A stretch of DNA of 64,000 bases from Chloroflexota bacterium (GTDB lineage Bacteria > Chloroflexota > Limnocylindria > Limnocylindrales > CSP1-4), in assembly GCA_019637815.1 (NCBI GenBank), contig JAHBUZ010000014.1, forward strand, positions 1 to 64,000, in the 5' to 3' direction. Below, one piece after another: positions 25,021-33,372 of this stretch (positions are counted from its first letter, which is position 1; each line of letters opens with the position of its first letter). A model generated the notes under the pieces. The model had not been told where the DNA came from and searched no databases. It saw nothing but the letters and a program-made list of their open reading frames with translations. Made by a program: the position numbers and the translations under genes.

Positions 25021-25965
25021 TCATGATCGGCGGGTCGCGCGTGGTCGTCGCGTCGGCTCCGCGTCATCCCGGGGTCGCGGCGATCGCGTGGCGCGTGGTC
25101 GCGGGTCCGGGGTGCCCGGCACGAAGGTGCCGCATCGATCGCCCGAGACCGCGAGCGTGACGCCATCCACGGTGCGCTCCCGCTCCCCGATGAGTGCCGC
25201 AAGACAGCGCACCTGCTCCGGGATCCGGTCCGGTGACAGCAGCGTGGGTCGGTAGTGGCCGAACACCGCGCGCCAGCGACCCGGCCACGCGAGCACGTAG
25301 CCCAGGTCGTCATCCACGGTGAGCGAGAGACCCGGCGCCGCGCTGCCGATCATCTCGGGCGTGATGGCGCCCAGGAGGCGCACCGCGGCGAGGTCCATGG
25401 GGTCGATCCGCACCCCCACCGCGAGCACCATCGTCGCCCGCGAATCCTCCACCACGGGCAGCGCCGTGCCCGTCCAGCCCTCGCCCAGGGCCGCCGCTGC
25501 GGCATCGTCCAGCCGTGCCAGCAGCGTGCCCTCGACATCCATGAGCCAGACGCCCGATGCGGCGCGCCAGCCCACGATCGGCTCCGGCTCCACGACACGG
25601 ACCACCACCTGGTCGGGGAGCGTGGCGCGCACCTCCACGTGGAGCACCGTGGGCAGCTCCTCGATGTTCGCCGCCATGCGTCGGGTGGCGAGCGCGAACA
25701 CCGATGGGTCCGCGGATCCCACGAGTCCCGTCCGGTGGCGGATCTCCGATTCGTCGGTGAAGCGGGCCCCCTCGACGGTCAGGCCCGCGGCGCTCGTCCG
25801 GAACGTCGGGTCCTCGAGCGCCCACGACATCGTCGCGACGACCGCGACCATGCCCGCCGCGCCCACCACACGGGTCCACGCGATGCCCCGACGACGTGGC
25901 TGGCTGGCAGGTCGTGCCGGATCCGGTCGACGACCCGCCACGGGTCGATCGCGTCGCAGGGGCAT
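25021..25965 (-). CDS. ftsQ: Cell division protein FtsQ/DivIB
   Basis: The 314-residue protein has a basic N-terminal tail, one transmembrane helix (about residues 29-50, IAWTRVVGAAGMVAVVATMS), then a POTRA domain (GLTVEGARFTDESEIRHRTG...LHVEVRATLPDQVVVRVVE) and the FtsQ beta domain. A low-complexity, Pro/Arg-rich tail of about 35 residues ends the protein. It acts outside the membrane in the FtsQLB complex that controls septal synthesis. It sits 13 bp after ddl. Confidence 0.9.
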   Translation of the reverse strand: MPLRRDRPVAGRRPDPARPASQPRRRGIAWTRVVGAAGMVAVVATMSWALEDPTFRTSAAGLTVEGARFTDESEIRHRTGLVGSADPSVFALATRRMAANIEELPTVLHVEVRATLPDQVVVRVVEPEPIVGWRAASGVWLMDVEGTLLARLDDAAAAALGEGWTGTALPVVEDSRATMVLAVGVRIDPMDLAAVRLLGAITPEMIGSAAPGLSLTVDDDLGYVLAWPGRWRAVFGHYRPTLLSPDRIPEQVRCLAALIGERERTVDGVTLAVSGDRCGTFVPGTPDPRPRATRSPRPRDDAEPTRRPRATRRS

Positions 25966-25978
25966 CTCAGGGCACCGC

Positions 25979-27136
25979 TCAGGGAAGGTCCGCGCGGGTC
26001 AGCCGGCGACCGGGCGCGTCCGCGGTCCGCACCAGCGCCAGCGCCACGATCCGCTCGCAGGTCGCCCCGAAGTCATGGCCGGCGGTCGCGCACAGCTGGG
26101 GGAACAGGCTGATGGGTGTGAACCCCGGGATGGTGTTGATCTCCGACAGCCACGCCGTGCCATCGGCGTCGAGCATGAAGTCCACCCGCGCGAAGTCCGC
26201 GGCACCGATGGCGAGGTAGGACGCAGCGGCGATCCGCCGGATCTCGTCCGCCAGGCCGGGCTCCAGCGAGGGCCCGAGGATGCTCCGCGACGCGTCCGAG
26301 CGGTACTTGGCGGTGAAGTCGTAGAACTCGCGGCCCGGGATGATCTCGCCAGGTCCGAAGACCTCGAGAGCGTCACGACCGTTGCCCAGCACCGCGACCT
26401 CCAGCTCCCGCGGATGGTCGAGCGCGGGCTCCACGAGCACCAGGTCATCGCAGCCGAGCGCGAGCGCCAGCGCCTCCTCCAGCTCCGGCGGCTCATCGGC
26501 GCGATGCACGATGGAGATGCCGATGCTCGACCCCAGGCGCGCCGGCTTGACCACGACCCGCGGCTCCGCGAGCTCCCCCGCGAACGCCTCGATCTCCGCG
26601 ATCACCTCGCGCTGTCGCACCCGCCAGTCCTGTGCGGTGACCTCCAGCCAGGGCAGCACCGGCAGCCCGCTCGAGGCCCAGATCCGCTTGGCGAGCGTCT
26701 TGTCCATGCCGATGGCCGACGCACCGACCCCCGAGCCACAGCAGGCGAGCCCGGCGGCAGCGACGAGCGCCTGGACCGTGCCGTCCTCGCCGAACGGACC
26801 GTGGAGCGCCGGGAACACCACCGGTGCGCTATCGGACGCCCCGGACACCAGCCGATCGAGGGCCGCGGCGGCGGTCCATGGTCCTGCCGCACCCAGCGCG
26901 GCCGGGGCATCGAACCGCACGGGGTCGATCGACGCATCCAGGGCCGATGGCGGCAGCTCCCACCAGCGTCCGTCGAGGTCGATACACCAGCCCATCACCT
27001 CGTGCCCACGTGCGGCGAGGGCGCTCGCGATGGCGCGCCCGGAGACGAGCGACACATCATGCTCCGCGGAGGGCCCGCCCATGAGCACCGCGATGCGCGT
27101 CGACGGCAGGCTCGGCCAGTCGGTCGGGCCGGTCAC
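25979..27136 (-). CDS. ddl: D-alanine--D-alanine ligase
   Basis: This ATP-grasp enzyme makes the D-Ala-D-Ala dipeptide for peptidoglycan. In 385 residues it shows RIAVLMGGPSAEHDVSLVSG, VVFPALHGPFGEDGTVQALV, MDKTLAKRIW and VVVKPARLGSSIGIS. These are followed by YDFTAKYRSDASR (the omega loop), FARVDFMLDADGTAWLSEIN and TIPGFTPISLFPQL. The sequence around YDFTAKY is of the D-Ala type, not the D-lactate type. GTG at 27136 overlaps the murB stop by four bases (GTGA). Confidence 0.96.
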   Translation of the reverse strand: MTGPTDWPSLPSTRIAVLMGGPSAEHDVSLVSGRAIASALAARGHEVMGWCIDLDGRWWELPPSALDASIDPVRFDAPAALGAAGPWTAAAALDRLVSGASDSAPVVFPALHGPFGEDGTVQALVAAAGLACCGSGVGASAIGMDKTLAKRIWASSGLPVLPWLEVTAQDWRVRQREVIAEIEAFAGELAEPRVVVKPARLGSSIGISIVHRADEPPELEEALALALGCDDLVLVEPALDHPRELEVAVLGNGRDALEVFGPGEIIPGREFYDFTAKYRSDASRSILGPSLEPGLADEIRRIAAASYLAIGAADFARVDFMLDADGTAWLSEINTIPGFTPISLFPQLCATAGHDFGATCERIVALALVRTADAPGRRLTRADLP

Positions 27137-28137
27137 CCGGTCCCCCCATCGAGGCCTGACCAGTCGCCCGCGAACACGACCTCGTACACCAGCTCGATGC
27201 CCGTCTCTCGGGCCACCGTCTCGCGGACCCGGTCACCCAGTCGCCGCACGTCGGTCGCGGTGCCCTTCTGGTCGTTCACCAGGAAGTTGGCGTGCTTCTC
27301 GCTCACCGACGCGCCGCCCTCGCGGAGCCCCTTGAGCCCGAGCGAGTCGATGATGCGGCCCGCGGAATCCCCGGGCGGGTTGCGGAACGTGCTACCCGCG
27401 GACGGGATGCCCAGCGGCTGGTGCGCCTGGCGCCATCGACGGATCTCGTCGAGCCGACCGGTGATGACCGCGGGATCCTCCGGCCGCAGGCGCAGGGTGA
27501 TGCTCGTCACGACATCCGGTCGACCCTCCGGGGCGTGCTTGAGCGCGCTCTCGCGATAGGCCAGACCCAGGCCGGTGGCGTCGTGCTCCGATTCGGTGCC
27601 GTCGGGCCCGATGACCCCGGCCCGGACGAGCACATCGGCCATCTCCGCCTCGTGCGCGCCCGCGTTCGCCCAGACCGCGCCGCCCACGGTCCCCGGGATG
27701 GCGAGCCCGAACTCGAGCCCGGTGAGCCCCGCGTCCTTGGCGATGGTCGCCGCCTTGGCCATGGGCAACCCCGCATCGGCGATGAGCAGGTCGTCCTCGA
27801 CGCGCACCTGCTGGGCCGAGACCTTGACCACGAGCCCACCGATGCCCTGGTCGCTGATGACCAGGTCCGAGCCGCGCCCGAGCAGCGTCAGCGGGATGTC
27901 CCGGGAGCGCGCGAAGCGCACGATGGCCCGCAGCTCGAACAGGTTGCGCACCTCCGCGAAGAGGTCGGCCGGGCCCCCGACGCGCATCGTGGTGAAGCGT
28001 GCCAGCGGCTCGTCGCGGGAGGTCTTGACCCCCAGGCGTCGCTGGATGTCCGTGCCCAGCCGGAGCTGCTCCGCCTCGTCCAGGCGGCGCGCCGGCGCCA
28101 CGCCCTCGGTCATGCCGCGGACCCGGTCATGCGCCAC
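27133..28137 (-). CDS. murB: UDP-N-acetylenolpyruvoylglucosamine reductase MurB
   Basis: MurB reduces UDP-GlcNAc-enolpyruvate to UDP-MurNAc using FAD and NADPH. The 334-residue protein has LARFTTMRVGGPADLFAEV, LTLLGRGSDLVISDQGIGG and GLEFGLAIPGTVGGAVWANA, then AYRESALKH, the catalytic Ser region PSAGSTFRNP, and VSEKHANFLVNDQKGTATD. It is of the type-II (shorter) class. The GTG at 28137 is the longest start; an ATG at 28113 is an alternative. It follows murG by 28 bp with no murC between them. Confidence 0.95.
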   Translation of the reverse strand: MAHDRVRGMTEGVAPARRLDEAEQLRLGTDIQRRLGVKTSRDEPLARFTTMRVGGPADLFAEVRNLFELRAIVRFARSRDIPLTLLGRGSDLVISDQGIGGLVVKVSAQQVRVEDDLLIADAGLPMAKAATIAKDAGLTGLEFGLAIPGTVGGAVWANAGAHEAEMADVLVRAGVIGPDGTESEHDATGLGLAYRESALKHAPEGRPDVVTSITLRLRPEDPAVITGRLDEIRRWRQAHQPLGIPSAGSTFRNPPGDSAGRIIDSLGLKGLREGGASVSEKHANFLVNDQKGTATDVRRLGDRVRETVARETGIELVYEVVFAGDWSGLDGGTG

Positions 28138-28165
28138 GCCCGGCGCACGGACACCACGTCCCGGG

Positions 28166-29308
28166 TCATGCCGCGGACCGCGCGGCCGCCGCCACGTCCA
28201 CCGGATCGGGCAACGGCCGCCGATCGGCGAGCGCCTCCAGCAGATCCGCGGTCACCCGCGCGGCACCCGGTCGGCCCATGCTCCGGCTCGCGGCACGCAT
28301 CGCGTCCAGGGCGGGACGGTCGACCAGCAGATCGGCCACCTCGCGCAGGGTGTCCGGACCGAAGTCCTCGTCCGCCACCAGCCGCGCGCCGCCCGCGGCG
28401 ACCAGGTCACGGGTGTTCGCCCGCTGGTGCCCCGCGGCGTGGGGATAGGGCACCACGATGAGCGGCAGTCCCACCGCGGTCACCTCCGCGATGGTCGAGG
28501 AGCCGGCACGCCCGACGACGAGGTCCGCCGCAGCGAGCGCGTCGGTCATCTCGTCCCCCAGGAACGCGGCCGGCCGATAGCGGTCGCGCAGCGTCTCGGG
28601 CAGCGCGGCGCGTGCCGCGGTCGCCTCGGCCATGCCCGCCTCCCCCGCGACATGGATGACGGCGCCACGCGCCACGAGATCCGGCAGCGCCGTCACGATC
28701 GCCTCGTTGAAGCGCCGCACGGCCTGCGAGCCGCCGAACACCAGCAGCATCGGCAGGTCGAGGGGCAGACCCAGTCGCCCCCGGGACGCGTCCCGATCCA
28801 CGTTCGCGAGGTCACGCGTAGGGGTCCCGGTATGGAACGTCCGACCCGGCAGCTCCTCGCCGGTCCCGGCATAGGACACCGCGATGGTGCTGGCAAGCCG
28901 CGCCGTGGCCCGCACGCTCCGGCCGGCCAGCCGATTGCCTTCCCAGAGCAGGGACGGCGTCCGCAGCAGGGCCGCGGCGGCGAGCGACGGGATCGCCACA
29001 TAGCCCCCGGTGGTGTACAGCACGTCCGGGCGTCGGTGCGCGAGCAGCGCGACGGCCTGGGGCACCGAGGCGCCGAGCCGCAGCGGGTCGGTGATCGTGG
29101 CCACGCTCAGATCCACGCTGCGGAGCGTCCGCAGCCAGAGCCGGTCGAGCCGATACCCCGCGGCCGGCACGACGTCCGACTCGAGGCCGCGACGGCCACC
29201 CAGCCAGGTGACCTCAAGATCCGGTCGTCGCTGCGCCAGGGTCCGGAGCACGGCGAGCGCCGGGAAGATGTGGCCGCCAGTGCCCCCGGCCGCGACCATG
29301 ATGCGCAT
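28166..29308 (-). CDS. murG: Lipid II synthase MurG
   Basis: MurG adds GlcNAc to lipid I to make lipid II on the cytoplasmic face of the membrane. The 380-residue GT28 enzyme has the N-terminal loop MVAAGGTGGHIFPALAVL, YTTGGYVAIPSLAAA, LLVFGGSQAVRRFNEA, VVGRAGSSTIAEVTAVGLP and PHAAGHQRANTRDLVAAGG, all diagnostic. The ATG at 29308 lies inside the last 95 bases of ftsW in another frame, with GAAGGACGAGGG upstream as a possible ribosome binding site. Confidence 0.95.
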   Translation of the reverse strand: MRIMVAAGGTGGHIFPALAVLRTLAQRRPDLEVTWLGGRRGLESDVVPAAGYRLDRLWLRTLRSVDLSVATITDPLRLGASVPQAVALLAHRRPDVLYTTGGYVAIPSLAAAALLRTPSLLWEGNRLAGRSVRATARLASTIAVSYAGTGEELPGRTFHTGTPTRDLANVDRDASRGRLGLPLDLPMLLVFGGSQAVRRFNEAIVTALPDLVARGAVIHVAGEAGMAEATAARAALPETLRDRYRPAAFLGDEMTDALAAADLVVGRAGSSTIAEVTAVGLPLIVVPYPHAAGHQRANTRDLVAAGGARLVADEDFGPDTLREVADLLVDRPALDAMRAASRSMGRPGAARVTADLLEALADRRPLPDPVDVAAAARSAA

Positions 29309-30749
29309 CGTCGGTGATCCCTCGTCCTTCCTGCTCCTCCTCGCGCACGGTCTCGCGGGAGACGGACAGGAGGATACCCACAGCGGCGAAGCTGACCAGC
29401 AACGACGAGGTCCCCGCGCTCAGGAAGGGCAGCGTGATGCCCGTGAGCGGCAGCAGCTGGACCACCACGCCGATGTTGATGAACGCCTGGAACACGAGGC
29501 ACACGGACACGCCGATGGCGAGCAGCGCCCCGAACGCGTCCGGCGCACGCCGGGCGATGGTGATGCCTCGCCACGCGAGGACCACGAAGAGGCCGACCAC
29601 CAGGAGCGCACCCACCATGCCCAGCTCCTGGCCGACCATCGCGAACACGAAGTCGTTGTCCGCGTTCGGGAGATGGAGCCCGCCGGGCACCAGCGCCGTG
29701 CCGAGGCCCGTGCCGAACATGCCCCCCATGCCCAGCGACAGCAGCCCCTGGACGGTCTGGTAGCCCGGGTCGCCCGCGCCCCACGGATCGAAGAAGGTCT
29801 GCCAGCGGAGGAGCTGGTAGTCGTTCGTGTTGATGTACAGCCAGACACCCATGATGCCCGCGGGCAGCAGCAGCGCGAGGTGCAGGATGCTGCCGCCGGC
29901 CACGAAGAACATCGTGAACGCGGTGAGCGTGATGACACCCGTCGTGCCCAGGTCCGGCTCCAGCGCCACGAGCGCGATGACGGAGCCCGCGATGATGAGG
30001 AACGGGATGGTGCCGTGGATGAGGCTGCCCATGGAGCTGCCCCGGCGCGCCATCCAGTGCGCCAGATAGACGACCAGCGCGAGCTTGCCCAGCTCGGCGG
30101 GGTGGACGCTCAGCCCGCCGCCACCCTCACCGCCGCCGATGACGAGCCATCGCGCGGCACCGCCGACCGAGCGCACCGAGATGGGACCCAGCTCGGGCGT
30201 GAGGATGAGGATGGCGAGCAGCACCAGCACGAAGCCGAACGCCACGACCGAGACGAGCCGCAGGAGGCGGTAGTCCACCCGGCTCATGAACGCCATCACG
30301 GCGATGCCCATGGTCACCCACACGATCTCCGGGCCGAGCACCGTCTGGAGCGCGTCCGGGCGCAGGCCGATGGCCGCAGCACCCGTGGAGTAGCTCATCA
30401 GGACGCCCATGGCGGCGAGACCGATGGTCGCGAGGATGACCATCGCGTCCGCCTCGTGGCGCTCCCGGACCGGTCCCTTGACCACGCGGCCACCGGACAC
30501 GTCCCGGGTGGACGGGCGCGGCAGCAGCCGCGCGTCGACGGGTGCCGCCACCACGGCCGATCGGCGACCCGCCTGGCGGCTCCGGTCGCCCGGCATCGCG
30601 CTCGCCCGGTCGGTCGAGCGGCTGGCGCCCGGTACGCTCCCCTTGCCACCCCGACCGGGTGCCAGCATGCCGTTGCGGGCCAGCGCGGACGGCTGTCCCG
30701 GGGCGGCCGGCGCCTGTGCCGCCGAACGAGGGCGGGCGGTGGCGGCCAT
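29214..30749 (-). CDS. ftsW: Peptidoglycan glycosyltransferase FtsW (SEDS family)
   Basis: FtsW polymerises lipid II at the septum together with its cognate PBP. The 511-residue protein starts with an Ala/Arg/Pro-rich cytoplasmic tail of about 100 residues, then ten hydrophobic helices from AMVILATIGLAAMGVLMSYS onward. SEDS motifs include LEPDLGTTGVITLTAF, TFFDPWGAGDPGYQTVQGLL and HLPNADNDFVFAMVGQELG, and near the end FLSAGTSSLLVSFAAVGILL. ATG overlaps the murD stop by one base (TGATG). The C-terminal ~31 residues are encoded by DNA that also encodes the start of MurG, an unusually long overlap. Confidence 0.94.
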   Translation of the reverse strand: MAATARPRSAAQAPAAPGQPSALARNGMLAPGRGGKGSVPGASRSTDRASAMPGDRSRQAGRRSAVVAAPVDARLLPRPSTRDVSGGRVVKGPVRERHEADAMVILATIGLAAMGVLMSYSTGAAAIGLRPDALQTVLGPEIVWVTMGIAVMAFMSRVDYRLLRLVSVVAFGFVLVLLAILILTPELGPISVRSVGGAARWLVIGGGEGGGGLSVHPAELGKLALVVYLAHWMARRGSSMGSLIHGTIPFLIIAGSVIALVALEPDLGTTGVITLTAFTMFFVAGGSILHLALLLPAGIMGVWLYINTNDYQLLRWQTFFDPWGAGDPGYQTVQGLLSLGMGGMFGTGLGTALVPGGLHLPNADNDFVFAMVGQELGMVGALLVVGLFVVLAWRGITIARRAPDAFGALLAIGVSVCLVFQAFINIGVVVQLLPLTGITLPFLSAGTSSLLVSFAAVGILLSVSRETVREEEQEGRGITDDAHHGRGRGHWRPHLPGARRAPDPGAATTGS

Positions 30750-32320
30750 CAGGCGTCCCCGGGCTCGCTGGACCGCGGGGCATCCCCCGCTGCGCGGGCG
30801 AGGACGCCCTGCCCGGCGAGCTGCCGCACGGCGTCCTTGAAGGCACGGCCGCGTGCCTCGTAGTCGCGGAACATGTCGAAGCTGGCCGCAGCCGGGCTGA
30901 GCAGCACGGTGGCCGGTGGCGCGTCCGACCCGCGATCGGGCCGCTCCTCCCGTGCGGCGCGCGCCAGCCGGGTCGCCCGGGCCACGGCATCGGTCATGTC
31001 GCCCGCCCGCTCGGTGACCGTGAGGCCCGCCGCCCGGAACGCGGCCCCCAGGTCCGGACCACTCTCCCCGATGAGCACGGCGGCGACTGCCCGCTCCGCG
31101 ACCACGGCGGGCAGGTCCCCCAGGTCCACGCCCTTGGCACGGCCGCCGCAGATGAGCACCGTCGGCGCCGGGAAGGCCCGCAGCGCGGCGATCACGGCGT
31201 CCGGCTGGGTGCCCTGGGAATCGTTGATGAACCGGACGCCATCGAGCTCCAGCACCGTCTCGAGACGATGCTCGACGCCCCGGAACGCCTCCACGCCCTC
31301 CCGGATGGCGATGGGATCGATCCCGCACAGGAGACCCGTGGCGACCGCGGCCGCGACGTTGGACACGCTGTGCCAGCCGGGCAACGGGATGGCATCGAGC
31401 GGCAGCACCCGACCCGCCATGCGCGAGCCACCACCGAGCGGCGCGACACCGTCCGCCACGATCCAGCCATGCTCGACCCCCACACCGCCGGCGGTCGGCG
31501 CGGTCCGCCCGTAGCGCACCACGCGGCCGGCGCTGCCCTGGTCCCAGGCCTGGCTGACCGGGTCCTCGTCGTTGAGCACCAGGCCGCCGGCGGTGGGCAC
31601 CAGGCGCGCCAGCAGGCGCTTGACCGTGCGATACGCATCGAGGTCACCGTGGCGGTCCAGGTGGTCGGCCGTGACGTGCGTGTACACCGCGATGTCCGTA
31701 CCCCGCGACAGCGTCGGCAGCTGGAGCTCGGACAGCTCCACGACCACGAGGTGCTGCGGGGTCAGCTCCGGCAGTCGCTCCACGAGGGGCGTGCCGATGT
31801 TGCCGCCGAGGAGCACCGGCGCACGGCCCCTCTCCAGCACGGCCGCGATGAGCGAGCTGGTCGTGGTCTTGCCCTTGGTCCCCGTCACGCCCACCGTGCG
31901 CGCGGGGCACAGCCGCAGGAACAGGTCCACCTCGCTGATGACGGGCACCCGACCCTCGGCCTCGAGCGCACCGAGCGCGCTCCGGAGCCGCGGCTCGGTG
32001 GTCGGGAACCGACTGCTCACCGAGGGCGAGGTGGCCACCAGCGCCTGGTCGCGGAGGACCTCGACCGGGTCCGCCTCGGGCCCCAGCTGGAGCTCGATCG
32101 ACCGACCACCCAGCTGCGCGATGGCGTCGGTCAGGTCAGCGGCCGGTCGGGCGTCATAGGCCGTCACCCAGGCCCCCCGGTCGGCGAGGAATCGAGCCAG
32201 CGCGATGCCGCTGCGCGCGAGCCCCAGCACGGCCACGGGTCGCCCCTCGAACGAATCGAGCGTCAGGCGATCGAGGTCGACGGGCTCGACCTGCGCGGTC
32301 GAGCGCTCGGGTGCGCTCAC
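30749..32320 (-). CDS. murD: UDP-N-acetylmuramoylalanine--D-glutamate ligase MurD
   Basis: MurD adds D-glutamate to UDP-MurNAc-L-Ala. The 523-residue protein is longer than the usual ~450. It has a Rossmann-type N-terminal domain (VAVLGLARSGIALARFLADR), the ATP loop VTGTKGKTTTSSLIAAVLE, GGNIGTPLVERLP, YTHVTADHLDRHGDLDAY, and a C-terminal domain ending SPAAASFDMFRDYEARGRAF. Two normally strict motifs vary: VVELSELQL replaces the common ELSSFQL, and INDSQGTQPDAVIAAL replaces NDSKATN. GTG at 32320 overlaps the mraY stop by four bases. Domain order and neighbours make MurD far more likely than MurC or MurE. Confidence 0.9.
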   Translation of the reverse strand: MSAPERSTAQVEPVDLDRLTLDSFEGRPVAVLGLARSGIALARFLADRGAWVTAYDARPAADLTDAIAQLGGRSIELQLGPEADPVEVLRDQALVATSPSVSSRFPTTEPRLRSALGALEAEGRVPVISEVDLFLRLCPARTVGVTGTKGKTTTSSLIAAVLERGRAPVLLGGNIGTPLVERLPELTPQHLVVVELSELQLPTLSRGTDIAVYTHVTADHLDRHGDLDAYRTVKRLLARLVPTAGGLVLNDEDPVSQAWDQGSAGRVVRYGRTAPTAGGVGVEHGWIVADGVAPLGGGSRMAGRVLPLDAIPLPGWHSVSNVAAAVATGLLCGIDPIAIREGVEAFRGVEHRLETVLELDGVRFINDSQGTQPDAVIAALRAFPAPTVLICGGRAKGVDLGDLPAVVAERAVAAVLIGESGPDLGAAFRAAGLTVTERAGDMTDAVARATRLARAAREERPDRGSDAPPATVLLSPAAASFDMFRDYEARGRAFKDAVRQLAGQGVLARAAGDAPRSSEPGDA

Positions 32321-33372
32321 TGGAGCGGCGTGGTGAGCGTGGCGCGGGTGCCCAGATAGAAGGCGACACCGATGAGCGCGGACAACGCGCCCACGATCCA
32401 GAAGCGGATGGTGATCTTCTCTTCCGGCCAGCCGGCGAGCTCGAAGTGGTGATGCAGGGGCGCCATCCGGAACAGCCGTCTGCCCTTCCACCTGATCCAC
32501 ACGATCTGGGCGATGTCCTGGACGGTCTCCAGCACGAACATGAGGCCGATGACGGGCAGCAGCATCACCTGGCCCGTGATGAGTGCCACGACCGCCAGCG
32601 CTGCTCCCAGGCCCAGTGCTCCCGAGTCGCCCATGAACACCTGGGCCGGATGGGAGTTGAACCACAGGAAACCGAGCAACGCGCCGATGATGATCGCGCA
32701 CAGGATGGCCAGGTTCGGCTGGACCGGCCGCGTGTTGAGCGCCGCGATGACCATGAAGCCGATGAACGCGAACACCAGCAGGCCGCCCGCCAGGCCATCG
32801 AGACCGTCGGTGATGTTGACGGCATTGCTGGTGGCCACGATGGCGAACGCCGCGAAGGGGATGTACAGCCACCAGTCGATGGCCACGAGGCCCAGGAAGG
32901 GCACCGCGATGTTCCTGATGGCGTAGGTGTCCCACACCTGGTAGGCGATGACGATGGCCACGATGATCTGCCAGAACAGCTTGTGGCGGGCCCGGATGCC
33001 GTCGCCCGTCCGGGCGTTCAGCCAGTCGTCCGCCGTCCCCAGGAACCCGACGAGGGCGAGCGTGGCGAGGGGCGCGAACGTGCCCGCATCGATGAACGAG
33101 CCAGGGCCCCCCCACTCCGCCACACCCGAACGGCGCAGCAGCTCCAGCACGAGCGCCAGACCGCCCACCACGAGGATGATGAGCAGGCCGCCCATCGTGG
33201 GCGTGCCCTCCTTGCTGTAGTGCGACTGCGGTCCGTCCACCCGGATGCGCTTGCCCATGCCCAGCTCGCGCACGGCCCGGATGAAGAACGGGAACAGGAC
33301 CACGGTGACGAAGAACGCGGCCAGGCTGCCGATGAGCAACAGCGCGCCGACGGTGATGTTGATACCGGTCAC
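32317..33372 (-). CDS. mraY: Phospho-N-acetylmuramoyl-pentapeptide transferase MraY
   Basis: MraY transfers phospho-MurNAc-pentapeptide to undecaprenyl phosphate to give lipid I. The 351-residue protein has about ten transmembrane helices and the family motifs SHYSKEGTPTMGGLLII, GFLGTADDWLN (the magnesium-binding acidic pair is ADDW), NAVNITDGLDGLAGG, VFMGDSGALGLGAAL and FRMAPLHHHFELAGWPE. GTG at 33372 overlaps the murF stop in a GTGA coupling. Confidence 0.96.
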   Translation of the reverse strand: MTGINITVGALLLIGSLAAFFVTVVLFPFFIRAVRELGMGKRIRVDGPQSHYSKEGTPTMGGLLIILVVGGLALVLELLRRSGVAEWGGPGSFIDAGTFAPLATLALVGFLGTADDWLNARTGDGIRARHKLFWQIIVAIVIAYQVWDTYAIRNIAVPFLGLVAIDWWLYIPFAAFAIVATSNAVNITDGLDGLAGGLLVFAFIGFMVIAALNTRPVQPNLAILCAIIIGALLGFLWFNSHPAQVFMGDSGALGLGAALAVVALITGQVMLLPVIGLMFVLETVQDIAQIVWIRWKGRRLFRMAPLHHHFELAGWPEEKITIRFWIVGALSALIGVAFYLGTRATLTTPLQ

